A DNA stretch of 64,000 bases from the NCBI GenBank assembly GCA_949152475.1, contig OX424564.1:38066165-38130164 (forward strand), in the 5' to 3' direction. Both the position numbers and the translations under genes were made by a program. Source of the DNA: Terebella lapidaria (lineage: Eukaryota; Annelida; Polychaeta; Terebellida; Terebellidae). A model generated the notes under the pieces. It was not told where the DNA came from. It worked only from the letters and a program-made list of their open reading frames with translations, and made no database searches. Below, piece after piece: positions 34,856-48,300 of this stretch; position 1 is the stretch's first letter, and each line of letters opens with the position of its first letter.

Positions 34856-35324
34856 TAATAGGGCCCTTGGTCACGTTTCATCAATTACGGGAGTAATAAA
34901 ACAATCGACTCTGAGATAATGAATAAAAAGACAAATTATTTAAAATGGCGTTACTCATTGTTATTAACATCAATTCTGCGTAAGTACATGTCCTTGCGGC
35001 TCATGACTAGGCATTAAAGTGATAAATCAATGACTTGTGTTCTTGCCAGCTTCCTTATAGCTTGAATCTAAAGTAGATAAATAATGAAATACTACTGAGA
35101 AGGCAATACATATAATCCCTCGATGGTAAGGGATAGCACGTCGGAGTTTTTCTCATAATACCTGTGAATGTGCGTACTGTGACAGTATGTGCATATTATT
35201 GGTCACATGAATAAATTCAAGTTATGAATATATTGTAGCTGGTAATCATGAATTCGGAGCAGTTTGTGATGGTCTGTCACCTTTTACAACAGCACAAAAA
35301 AAAACAGTCAGAGACAGGAGGTAG

Positions 35325-35765
35325 AAGCATGCGCATGATGGAGAATCATAAAAGGGAAGAAAAATTTATCACCTGTAGCGAAAGGTTAACAGAAGGAATG
35401 ATGACGTCCCCAAGGCGATTTAGCGCCTCTATCTCGTTTCATATAGAAACCAATTTCTATATGTGCTATCAGTGCTGAGTGTACAGGTTATTATCAGTAT
35501 AATTATTGTTGTTGTTCTAGATCACATAGGACTGGATGCTATGACATGGTTGCCATCTGTCCTGAGACATCTGTAAGTTTCCAATTAGTTTATGTGATAG
35601 TTTTATGTGTATATCGTGTTTTATACATTATATTGTATTGCAGAATGTAAGAGTTGATCCGCAGCCTCGCACACACGTGCGTGTGTATCATACTCCAGGT
35701 TCTGTCGTTAGGGAAGGAACAGCCTACAAACTGAAGTGGAATGCCACAGCACTGAGTTGATCATG
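35325..35765 (+). repeat. Dispersed repeat family, copy 3
   Basis: It shares GAGAATCATAAAAGGG, GACGTCCCCAAGGCGATTTA, CACATAGGACTGGATGCTAT, GTTTTATGTGTATATCGTG and CCTCGCACACACGTGCGTGT with the other copies, in the same order. A further end fragment appears in reverse orientation at about 63,262-63,300. Confidence 0.75.
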
Positions 35766-36679
35766 TTCATACGGTGTACCGGCTAGCTTCTTATCTATAG
35801 CCAAATAAAATTTATCTACCAAAGACAATTCCATGATTCAACTTCATCTACATTAGTATAATATGTAACATGTGTCCTCGAAACTGATATCGACGCGAAG
35901 TACTGGGACGGATTCTATGTAAACTGCACCATTATTGTCTCCATTCCAAATTTATACATTATAGTTAAACGCTAAGCCCCTTCAATTTTCATCGTTCACA
36001 TTGTGCCAGATTTGCACTATGACCCGAGTCGTGGAATAAGATGCAGTATGAAGCATGATACATGATTGATATTACTGATCCTGGGTAATTGGTGCACGAT
36101 AGCGCTCCGTGCTAGCAGACGTCAAAACTTGCGCATGTTTGATGTTGCTGTTCCATGCACGACGCATAATTTTAGAAACTCCTGAATGTCCGGAATAAAG
36201 AACATTTCCCGTTCAGAGAAAAGCACGTCCAATTGATATTCCCTACACAATTCTCAATTTTATAATGCGCATTTCTGGTGGGAATATTCCATCTCAACAA
36301 GTCATTGGAAAACATTTACCGTCCTGATTCTGGTAACAAAGGAGCAAATTTGCTTCATCCTTGGAGCACAACAGAACGAATGTTCACATGCAGCTCCCGA
36401 AATCGAAAAAGACGGAGAAAAGAAAACACCCATCTTGGTCAGATAAACACAAACTGACAAATGACGACCTTGCCCTTAACAAGAATTCTGATAGTACTTG
36501 AAACATCAATAAAAAATCCTTCTGGGTACAGTAAATGACGGAACTCCTCTCTAAATATTGCTGACATTTTGACCTGTAATTTATCTATCTACCATCATGT
36601 TCATTACAGCCTCAAATACTATAGCACCCGTCACGTGACCATCCCACCCTCACCTGAATGAACCCGCGCTTGCAGAAAT
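35766..36679. other. Transition from repeats to the gene's 5' region; nothing recognised
   Basis: No coding signal is seen. Base composition changes from AT-rich to GC-rich near the right end. Confidence 0.4.
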
Positions 36680-38670
36680 TATCCATCTCGTTTGTAATAT
36701 GTTGTGGCAGTTAATTGCACGGTGTCGTAGCACTGTATGCCTCGCGTGGTACCTGCGAGTCCTATACGTGACCGGGACGGCCGTGTGTGTGGAAGCATGT
36801 TGCTGTCTCCCCGGGGTTGCGCTGTGACTGCAGCATGCGGTCGGTCGGTCGGTCGTGCAAGCCGCGGTCTCACGGACTGCTCGACTGAGGCAGCAGTCCC
36901 CGCTGTAAGAGCACGGCCCCGGTCGATCGCCAGTTCCTCTCTCCTCCTCTCATGCCTCTCGCAGCCTCAGCCCGGCCACTGCAGCAGCCACGACGAGCAA
37001 TTGTCGCGCCAAGAAACAAGGAGCAAGGAACCTTCATCTTGTAGTGGGCTGCGTGGTCAGCATCCCAATCGCTCCGGCCGAAATTTAAGCGCATTTAATA
37101 CAGAATTATATTGGATTGTGGGGGAGAATGGTCGGATTCGTGGTGTTGACGTGTGTAGAGTGTGTCTGATGGCACGTGAAGACTACCTCCATTGTGGAAA
37201 TGACAGCTCTCGTGTGCAGGAATACAATCCAGCGGTCGCCGCTAGCCGCTTCAACACAGAAACCGCTCTCTTGTAACCGAATTTGATGAGAAATTAAGTG
37301 TATTTTTGCATATTTGTGGCACATTGGAAAGTGCACAAGAGGAGTGTTTGAGCGGTAATTATGTGCTGCTGCTGACCCCAAACGAAGGACGAGCGATATT
37401 TATATGCTTACTTCACGAGCACTCCTTCGTCCTGAAGAAGACAACGTTTGAGATTACTCGAAGATGAATCGCCTCAATCTTTGTGCAAGGAGATCTGAGG
37501 GAGAAGTATGGTCCCGATGTTAGAGCGAATGTATCTCCTTTAAAGGCCGGAGATAATTCGTCCGCCTCAGACGCTATTTGTCAACTTCAGTACCTGGGGA
37601 CGGGAGCAACGAGCTCCAATCTGGACGGGCTCGGCGCGCCGCCGCCGGAAATACGTGAACTGACGTAATATCGAAAATTGGACATTCATTTGGGGATATC
37701 GGCGCATATGAGCGTATACGGAACCGGGCGACGGACGGGGACAGAGAGCTGGACCAGCGGGGTGTCCTCAGTGACTGGTCGATGCCTCCGAGGTGTGAAC
37801 TGAAGCCTGCCGCGGAAGACAGATTTCCATTGACAGCTTAAGCTGCCAGCCGCAGAGCTTGCGACTTAGTCCGTGACCTTTAACTCTTCCTTCCGGGACC
37901 GTATCCCACCCGGCTTCTTAAGTGACGCTCTTTGTGTACATATATAGACACAGTCCCAAAGTGCGACTATCAGTGCTCTAAAATGAGACCTCAAAATGGA
38001 CGTGGATACATATTCAGCAATGTCATGAGTGAATCACTCTTCTTCAAGTCACTTGGAAATCAGTCTCTTCACTTGGAATTGCACCAAGATAAACTGTGTG
38101 CGCTAGGGTATGTAAGGGAGCCGCGCGTGGAGTGACGCCACACGGGACGAGGGTGCCTCACACTAATGGCCGTCCTCCAAGCGGGGCTTAACAACCACTG
38201 GCGGAGTCGAGATTGTTGACGCTCCATCTGGCAGCGACCGTCCGTTCGTTGGTCCGTAGATCCGTCAGCCCGTCCCACGGATGCCCTTTAAGGGCCGCCG
38301 CTCCCTCGGCCACTTCTCGCTCGTGTTTGGGTTGTTCACCGGGTCCTTGCGGTATACACTAAAGACTGTGCTTGTATGTCTTCCCTGGCGATTACCAGCC
38401 GGTTTTCTGTATTATATTTATCCGGGAAGACCGTGGATAGGCGCGGGACGTCAGGTTCAATTTGCGGCGGCATTGAGCCGATTTGTTGGGCAGGAGAGGA
38501 ACGGTCTGATGACTTCGGCGGTATCAGTTGGCTGCAGTGTAGAGGATAGTGCCCAGGAATAAATCTATAATCTATCGGAGAAAAGTTTGACAGGCGCTGG
38601 ACGGAGGTCGCCAATGACGTACGATCGCCGTGCTCCAGTGTGTGACTGAAGCTGTCAGCATCAGTCGGTC
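36680..38670 (+). promoter_or_regulatory. GC-rich 5' region (probable CpG-rich promoter and 5' UTR) of the GPR158-like gene
   Basis: Roughly 2 kb upstream of the start codon is markedly GC- and CG-rich compared with the AT-rich repeats to the left. It has GC-dense blocks around 36,730-37,080, 37,620-37,660 and 38,220-38,330. Several ORFs (for example 36,737-37,276, plus) have no family signature and look like accidents of composition. A 5' UTR, possibly with upstream ORFs and a further non-coding exon, is likely. The transcription start cannot be fixed from sequence: no clear TATA or initiator stands out. Confidence 0.5.
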
Positions 38671-39325
38671 ATGTGTCGGGGGCACGCGACCTGCCTGACC
38701 CTGGCGCTGCTGAGCCTCGCCCTGGCGCCCACCCTGGCTCAGGAGCTCGTGGACATGGGCAGCGGCGAAGTCGAGGACCACCCGGGGGACACCTTGGCAC
38801 CAGGAGACCACCCAGAGTCGGACCAGGTGCCCACACAGAACGAGACCGTCTCGGATATCGTGGACCAGTTCCTGAGCATGGTGGAGCGGTACGAGCAGAA
38901 CAAAGACAATTGTACGCCCGGGGTCACACAAAGTCTGGGGCCGGGGGTGGTGGCCCAGTACGGCATTCAGAGGTTCAAGGCCCAAGCCATGCTAGCGGTG
39001 GAAATGGCCAATTTCCTAACCCGAATATGGAAGCGAAGTTCTCAGAACGTCCTAGACTCGGAATACTTCTTCTACACAGCCGTCAGAACCCTGCTCGAGA
39101 GCGACCCGAATCTCTTCGCCTTCGGAAACTGCTACGACAAAAACGAGTACAAAAACTACACATTGTTCTGTCCCTACGCCATGAGAATGGCCAACAACCC
39201 GGACCAAATAATGGTCAAAGATCTCTCAGTGGAATACAAATATCTCGGCAATGAATCAGACTTTTTCTACATGCCGCGGACGAATGCCGAGGCCAAACTG
39301 CAACAGCCATACAACTTGTCGATTG
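38671..39325 (+). CDS. GPR158-like: GPR158/GPR179-like receptor, exon 1 (signal peptide and start of ectodomain)
   Basis: The ATG at 38,671 is the first in frame after a TGA at 38,647. The exon ends at a strong donor, G|GTGAGT, at 39,326 and leaves one base over (phase 1). Residues 1-23 form a signal peptide ending in PTLA. An acidic, low-complexity stretch follows (about 25-60), then the start of the Cache-like ectodomain, with KAQAMLAVEMANFLT at 103-117 and LLESDPNLF at 141-149, which match the corresponding part of vertebrate GPR158 as I know it. Cysteines at 81, 154 and 167 and five N-glycosylation sequons (57, 80, 162, 194, 215) fit a secreted domain. GPR158 is a class C receptor without a Venus flytrap, reported as a metabotropic glycine receptor that works through RGS7-Gbeta5. 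Ligand and coupling in this species are not shown by the sequence. GC-rich codon use contrasts with the surrounding DNA. Confidence 0.9.
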
Positions 39326-42300
39326 GTGAGTAGTCGTCATTAATTGTTATCGGCGTGTGACAGTGAGCAGGCCCGGGACACGGACAACGGCACAAGGCCG
39401 GTATCCCTGGAACGCGTCCCGCTAGTGGCCCTCGGTCTGGTTGACAAGATACCACTCACGCTGCCAGCAAAGTTTGGTTTGCAATCTGCCCCACTGTTCA
39501 ATATCGGGCGTCTTTGGCACATTGTTTGCGCTGCGCCTCTGTTTCAAATTCCATTATATAGTCTCAGGACGGCGTTTTGCACTTGATTGGCGTCAAGGGC
39601 CCTCGCGGCGGACCGGTTTACCGAGCGCACTGCGTACTTGGTATGAGCGGGACGTCCGCTAAGCCGCTGACTTTACCGCCGGCCAATCTGGTCCACGGCC
39701 CCCGGTCATAAAGCCACCAGATGACGTCTGGGACGGCAGAATGGCACTGAAGGACAATTTTATGGTGTTAACATCATATAAAAGGGGATATTTTCATATG
39801 GCCACCGGTATTGACCTGTGAGTAGAATGTATAATGACACACGTGTGGCCTGGCGATAAATACTGTCCCCGGGAAGGAAGCGTTTTAGCTCTAGTAGATT
39901 TACCCTGAATGTGGAATACCTGCTTGATTAATGCATGGGCACTTGATAGGTGGTTGAGATCAATTTATCCGAATCAATTACAATCAATTCCTTGCAACCC
40001 TGTTGGAAGTGCACAGAGCGGAGCAGCTCACGCGAAGCTCCACCACTAATGCACTTTACGCTGTGTCTGATTGGCTCCTAACGAATTACACGCTAATCTG
40101 TCAAGTTGTCGTCAGATGTCTGTGCGGCCTGGTTTTGTCGGGAGAGCCTTCTCCGGAATGCTGTGGGCCTGTCGTCGCTTTGTGTCCGGCACACACCACG
40201 CGAATCTCCCGCACGCCGCGTTTTTGAGTCACATTAGTCGCGGTCTGGAGTGAGCTGGGTCTTAGATTGCCTGCTCCACTCCACTCCACTCCACTCTACA
40301 TCTAGTTCTCCATCATAATCGATAGGGCCGTCTTATCTCGTCCCTAACATCTCATCTGAACAAGTAACAGACACTATCTGTAGTTATGTCTACTGCCATA
40401 TAAAAATATACCTACCCGGGAGCTGTTCATAACCTCAGTAATAGACCATTGATTGTGGCCCCGTCTGAGCTCACATCATAGAGAGACAGAGCTAGGGATG
40501 CGACCTGGTACATAAAGCATCCCAGATATATAGGCTTCTTGGACGGGCAAAAATTACATGTACAGGGACTACAAAGACTGGCAGTAGACAGATGATACAG
40601 CCAGACAGACAGGCAGGGCTGGGAGGCATCAGGTATAGGCTATACGTGTGTGCTTGTCACAGCCTTCACATGACCGGGCTGGGTAAAGCGACAGACAGGA
40701 ACTGCTGATTTCACTAAATCTCAGAACGGCAGGAGATATCTGGCATAAAACAGTCACTGCTCAGGTCAGACAGTATCGTGGTCTGCAATAAATTTGCTTT
40801 TTGTAACGTTATATAGGTTCGAGAACTATGTGTTTCAATGTTAAACAATCCTATTATCAAAAATCACGAATCCAACACATACACGTATACAACTACTTTG
40901 ATACATCGAGCTATATTTACGTACACACGTATATAAGAACATATTTAAGAAGATAAAAAGATGTATGTGTGTTTGACACTTTTACATAATGCTACATCAT
41001 AAGCACATGCATTTGAACATAAGTGGGTGCAATACTCGCAAATGGAATGGCAAATGAGATGAAAGAGATCGCTACCCATTAGCCGGGCTGGAATGATGCG
41101 CTCGCATGCCTCGAATCCTACGCTTATGTCCTAAACGTGTGCCTGAAATCTCGAGGCTAAGTTCAAATATCAAGGTCAGTGTACCTGCTAAGAAAAATCC
41201 ATGGTCAATTCCCGCTCCCATTGCAAATGACTCCAGGCTGAAAACTACCTATCGATTCGCCTCCAAGGCCATGCTTCCGGGACCACAGATTGTCAGGGAA
41301 AGTATTTACACCAATTTGGCAAAGATGATGTACAACTGGACAAATCAAGTAGTACCTCCCAAATGAACAATTAGGGCCAAGGACATCACAAAGTGTCCAA
41401 GATGGAAATGTGCTTATTCTATCCATTAGGCCTATATTTCTTTGTGTTCGGTCGGTACAACTGAAAATAGGACAATACTTTTGATAAAATAGAAGTACTC
41501 TCTAGATATATGAGGAATTGATTTGTTCGATTCACTTCTTCGACCGTGAATTTTTGCGGAATATAGACAGTCAATCGAAGAAGGGGAAGAAGATTTGGGT
41601 TGAGTTGGTTCTGGGAAAGGCTCGGGTCTGGTTTCCGTCAGGCCAGGTCGGTGGTGTGACTGACTACACTGTGGCACCCTTCCTTCCCCTGGCTCGCATG
41701 CACCTCGCCGTCCGTACGTACGTCAGCTACGTCAGGCCGCCAGAGATTTGTTTACGGCCCGCTTCCCACCGTCATTTATAAGATGGTATCCCTCTGACGC
41801 TCTCTCGCACAGCCACACACATCACGCCTGAAAGCAGCTCAATCATCTGCTTCTATCACTTAGAAAGTCAGAATTTGATGTTTCCGGAATCAATCAGCGT
41901 GGCACCAGATCCGGAAGCGAAGAATTCCTCCCATAAATAGAACATTCGTGGCGAGTATCCCCTGCTGAAAGTGTCCTGCAATCACGTCCACGGAGTAATG
42001 GCGAGAACAGTCTGCAAGAGTACATTGCAATAAATGCAGTGGAAGAAACGTGTGAGTGATGTAACGATTTATCAATGTCATGCCGACTGGCGTGGCCGTG
42101 TGATGAGAGATCCCCGAGGTTCTGCTTGTGGTCCGTTCCAGCTGTATGGCAAGTTGAAAGCGTGGACAGTAGCTAATACAGTGGGCCATAATCACAGACA
42201 TGTCCTGCAAAACCACTCTCAACAACCCGTATACTTCAAACTTCGTCTGTCAGTTTATATTCCGAAAAAACATGTCCGCAATCGCCGAGTTCGATTTTTA

Positions 42301-45300
42301 TTTAGGGGCGAAGAATCTATACAAATAAAGTATCCCCGCGCCTATCTTGTTAGCGGAATAACTTAGGGAAGTCTAGGCGAGGGATGTGGGATTGGACCAA
42401 GGCTTGGATGTACTCAGGAGACGTGGGCAGGCAGGGAGAATCGATACATCTCCTTGTATGGCCATCGTGTGTCGTACTCTTTTGATTTATCTCCCAAAAC
42501 ATACACTCATACACGAATGTAAACTTACCTGCGTAATAGCTTCCCAAATGTCACGTGTTCTCATAATACATCAAATAGAGTGGACTCAAAGTGATGAACA
42601 GCGAAAGCTGTTAACGGGAGGATAGCTGAGAGGTCGGTGTTTTGTGGTATCATCCTGTCAAAGAACTATCGTTAATAAACCCGGTCTGTGTTTTTACGGC
42701 TGGCATGCTGTCGTTTGACCAGATATACTCTACACTCAAGGGTTGTACACGTGCACGATAGATGACATATTGAGAGCAAACATGACACGTCGAAAACTTT
42801 TTTCTCTATCATTTAATAATTGCAAGTAATTTATCAACGTAACCTGCCAATTTCATTGAATACGAAACAATGATTTCAATTTCCCTGGGTCCAGGGAAAG
42901 AGTAGTTCACATTAGCGCAAGGAGTCAACGGTCTGAAAATGTTTTGCTTTCTGGGAACATGTTTTCCTTCGCTATTGTTTTCACTTTTTTCAAACCATTT
43001 TCTTCCAAGACTACCCTCGCAAGAAAATGACAGTTAAATCTGGAGTGGTTGTTTGAGAATGGAAAGTTACCATGTTTTAATATCAACGTCGTTTCGCTCT
43101 CTGTTACACCAGTCTGCATGATCAATGCATGGCGTTAAAGTGCAAAGAAAATGCATTCCGATATTGAGCACACAAGAAACAGTTACCGAGAGCCAGATGA
43201 GAAATGAAAATCGGAAACGCGAAAAACATCCAGCGGAATTCAGTCCTCATGTCTTAAACACCGACTCCATGTCATTGAACAGGGTGTTTCTCCAGGGTCG
43301 AGCGTTGAAACTAATGCACCATACACTTGCAAGCACCTTGAACAATTATTAGCAACAGGGCGATCCCGATATATCTGCAAAAGATAGAGTATAGTTGTTG
43401 GAATTTATGGTTTGTCTAACGTACTGAAAATATATCACACAAATATGAACATGAAATAATTTAATAATGTTTTGCTTCAGTTCAACACGTATCGGTGTAA
43501 CCATCGCAGAGCGCAAAAGGAAATCCACTCCAAGGATGTGCACATAACCACGTGATTGTAATGATACAGTTGTAATGATATCGAATTATAAACGCTATGT
43601 TACAGGCCACTCACCTGAGCACAGTCTCACCGTAATAGGATTTCATGTCAATATTGCCATCACGTATTGTTATTAATGCGTTTATAAACGCGTTCGGTAA
43701 ATGGCTCATTTATTGCGGGAATCAGGCCCGTAACTCTATGCACTTACAGTGGTCCACACTGACGTGCCTCGTCTGGATGTGTCATTCCATATTGACACAC
43801 GGAACGGACCGTAGCTTTTGTTCTGAAGATTGACGGATGTAAGTTTGTCACGATGTTCATTGCTGTTCTCGGGATTGATGAGAGTAAACAGTACATCATG
43901 GAACGCAAGGAACGTAAGAGAAAAACAGACCATGTCAGTACAATGCTACCTGAGGATCCAGTTACTTATAGATCAGTATACATAAACTAATGTCTTGCAT
44001 ACATTTGTGTTTAGGTAAAGCTCACCGACAGCTCGATCGATACGTGAATTTATGAACATTCACGCACCTTTAGAGAAAGACGCAGGAAGGTGTGAAGATC
44101 TTGTCTGGCTGCAGCTAAATCACCTTCATGACCATACAGCCGTGGGCAGGTTATCTCATACATGCTTCTATGAAGTAATGTATCGAAAGGTCGTAGGCAT
44201 TTCGAACGAGCTGTCGGTAACACCCAATGATAGTGTGTTTTGTCATTCAATTCATTTCTGAAGCCTGCATTGCCTATTCACCATTTCGTTCACGAACAGA
44301 CAAACATGGTTGTTTAACATCCCAAGGTAAAAAAATTCAAATGTACGATGGCCCGTTACTATCACCAATATTATGCACACCACAATTTGTTTTGCGCAAT
44401 GCACAAATATAATAACTTTGTCGAACAAGCATATGTTTATATACCTCTTGCTGGTTCGGATATTGGCGTAATGGTGGTCCTCAGAGCTGGAGTAACTCTA
44501 TAAATCAAAAATCAGAAGAAAATCAGAGAACCTGGTGAAAATCAATTTGCCCGAATGTGCGACCACATATATTTTCGCAGATATATCGAACTCGAATCTA
44601 AACCGACTGTATTAGTAAGAAGCCAGCCCACATAAACTCAGCTAACTGGGCAACTTTCAGTCTTACATCTGTTATGTTACTCTCTTTTTAACAAATCCTC
44701 ATATGGCTCTGACAACAAAATGGAAACATAAGCCACAGATGGAAAGAAACAGGGCAACCTATTCACATCTCATATTGACTCATTCGTGCAATTAAAATTT
44801 GAGACTTTGTTTGTTTCACAATTAATGGCAACTGTGTTTCTGGGATTGAGGTATAGGTTGTACATACATGTAATATCGAACCGAATGGAAGGTGTCACCA
44901 TATTTATCAAACCATCACTCATAATAGGCAAAATCAATCCAGTTTCCATTTACATGTTTAGTGTTTCATGTGTACGTATTAATGTAGAGATTTGAACCAT
45001 CTGTGTAGACAACAATTTTACAAAAACGCAACCATGACCTGGAAGTAACCATCACTGCCGTACACATGCAGCTATAAGCATCTTTCTCTTTACACATTCA
45101 ATGCTATCTTTCAGTTATTGAAGAGACGGACTTGTTGAAACCTGTATCAGTATCAAAATGACTTTGCCTAGTCTGCCTAAAACTCTTCTCGACTGTGGCA
45201 AATTATTTTGGTCTCTGCACGATGGTGAGACATTTGTGACACCAGTCGAATAAATCTCGGAAATTTTGTAAGCTTTTATATTGTCCACAGTATTTACAGT

Positions 45301-48300
45301 ATGTGCAATGGAATGTATGTTCATTGATAGTTTCCTTGTGTCCCACGTGACCACAGACGATCCGCAGCCCTCTTCAGTAAAAATTACAGTACCGACCCCT
45401 GAGTACCGCACTCACTGGTATAGTGCACCGGTGTCGAATGGCGACCATCCTTCAAAACAATCAAGATTATTCTCTGAGATGACTGCGGAGTAACGCGTCT
45501 GAAGACTGACGTCGGTTGCTGCTTTTTGCCCGAAAATAATTACGCAAAGTGGCGATGCGCACGTTCTTGGGTATTTCTCTCGGGTTCCTGTGGTCCTTTT
45601 ATTCTGAAAACTTGTTTCTGCATATCGTGCTCTCCTGCAAGACATGGAAATGGACGGGATGGAAATAAATCTGATGCATGTTTTCATCAGTCAGACTAAT
45701 TGAATCAAACGGGTGAGGGATGAAATCAGTGCCTTCAGGTTAATCACACGTTGGAGTGTCGTTTTTTTTCTGTGCCATGTCGCCCTGTCTGCTTTGACGG
45801 GACGCTTACGACGGGGACTGGTTGCTTTCCGTCTCTACCCCCCCCCCCCACTTCCTCCTCCAAGCGAACCCCAGACTTCCAATGTCCACCCGGACCTGCC
45901 ATGGGTTTCTGGAACACGTCCTTGGCATTGATCGTATACCAGGACACAAGACCGCATCCATGTTATGTTCCTCGAATATAACTCTACAGTCTCCACAAAC
46001 AACCAACACAATACCGCATCCCCATTAATATCAACTCTTTTGGATTACGCGACAGGGGGTGAGACATACATGATACACAGCGAAACAATCCAAAACTAAC
46101 GACGCAAAGAACAAAAACGTCCGCGAAAATAATGAACTGACGGATCAGTCTACAATCCCCGCCTTCAAATCTTTCCATTCATAAATCATAAATAGGATGT
46201 CAGACCAGACGTTTGGATCCAAAATTGCGGATGGATAATATTAGACTAGAAATGTAGTATCAAGTATCAGTGTAAATGCATTTTTTGAAAATGGTATATT
46301 GGAAGAAAAATGATCTTGCTCTAGAGACGAGGACTTCCACGTTGAGGACAACAGAATGTACGTGAAAGGCTGAGAGATTTAAAAGTTCTGCAAACAGTTT
46401 CAATAAAGTTCCATGACTTTTGCATACTAGTAGTCCTAATGCACGAAAAAGTGTCGTGTTTTATCTACAAATCCGAACGTAGCAAAAGACTCATGCACAA
46501 GTGACCACACTTTGATAGAGACGCCTTTGAAGAACACCACTGTGCTAGATACGTCAAAGATTATTACGCCAATGCCTTTAAGTCACCGCCATCATTGGAT
46601 TACGACATACAGTCGGTATTTCTAATGGTCAGTGAAATCCCTCGCGTGAAAACGTGCAATTAGCCGGGCTACCTGGCAGCTTTCGGCATGAAATATTAAT
46701 TTACTTGGTAAGTGTTCGAACGTGGTTGCAGACCGAGAATGGCTTTTGTGTTTCAACACTCCCTGATGGAAACTTGATTAGAAGCCATTTAGCGAACAGT
46801 ACGAGTTGTCATATCGAGTGTCGCGAGCAATAACACACGATCGTATGTGGCGCCAGAATCTCCACAGTAATGCGATTATGTGGAATGATATCGATATGTG
46901 ATACGTTCCCACATACCTTCTCCTCCCCCTCTAGCCGACAGGTGCCGATGTGAACGGACAGTGGCCAGTCTCCCAGCTCCTGGCACCGAGGTCCCGCATC
47001 ATCCCGGCCCCCATCAATAATGTAACACACACTAACCGCACCACTACTGCAGCTATTGCTTCTTTTATTGCGTGTCATTTCAACCTCGCTTTGACAGCTC
47101 CCAACAGTCACTGATCGTCCTCAATCGATGATTTTGACACCATGAATGTGAATGGTATCAAATAAGTCATCATATTCAGATTTTTGTTATTGATCAGGCC
47201 ACCTCGGCGAAGATGACGGCGCCGCGCTATCATTCAGCAAGGAGCTATCCGACACTCTGGAGGTATCAACAAGGGTGTCGAGGGCAAAACTCGACTGCTC
47301 CATTCCAGAAGTCTACTCCATCTGCATTGTTCCTATGAAAAATAACTATAAGGTATGGGGAACAGTTTGCTGTTAAATCATTGGTTTGTACGGCGCCTTC
47401 CATTCGCACGACTAATTTGCTTTGTGATTGCGCTTGGCTGCCGACGGCTTGATATGTTACCACTGAACAATGACATATGTTCTCCGACTGCCGGATTACG
47501 GCCTACTGAAGGGTTTCCACCCGAATGATTCTTTGTAAATTGCATAACAGTGGCTCCTTGTCGGCGCTCTTACAGTAAATCACATTAAACTGTGGCTACG
47601 AACTCAGATGGTGGATTGTTTGTATAATTTCCACTGACATAGGGATTATCGACAGACTGAATGTATCGGGAGAGAGCCTGCAGGTGTGGCGACAATAGTC
47701 AGGGGCCAGTGTATTGATGGGCGGGTACCGTCCGCTCAACGGGTGTCAGGGAGGAAAAACCGGGCCGGGATACGGATGGCCAAACAACGTGACACATGAG
47801 ATATGCAAAAAAGCTTTTCCTCAACCTAACGAATAAATATGGATATAGATTGCTACTGTTAATAACCATTACATGTATAATGCACCCACGTTTTTCTTTA
47901 CATTGCCTCTCTAACACCTTCCCATGGGTAATGTGAATTCAAAATGAGTTATAGGAAGTCCTATATTTCAAGAAGTACACTAAATCAGCACTCATCTTCA
48001 ATACCAGAAGATAAAACTTCACCGACAATTGCCACCTACAACAAAATGTCAGCAGATGCGGTTTTGTTGCTGATGGAGTGGGTACAATCCGTCTTCCACC
48101 AACGCAGCTCACTGACACCGCTTCAAAAGGCACGGGCCATTAAATTCTAATTTTCGTTGGCTCTCCACCACAGAAGCGAGCACAACCCCTCGCAGACTTA
48201 GAACGACACAATGATGACAGTGATGTGGGATGTTTGGAATGATTTGAGTAACTCCAAATATAGCATTACTGGCAGTGAGCCAGAAAACAATACATCAATG

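Noticed and set aside
36737..37276. 179-codon plus-strand ORF upstream of the receptor gene
   Set aside because: It lies in CG-rich sequence where stops are rare, is low-complexity in its first half, and shows no domain; not called as a gene.
38673..39254. 193-codon ORF in another frame over exon 1
   Set aside because: Shadow of exon 1; the Gly/Arg/Pro-rich translation reflects composition, and only the other frame matches a family and splices in phase.
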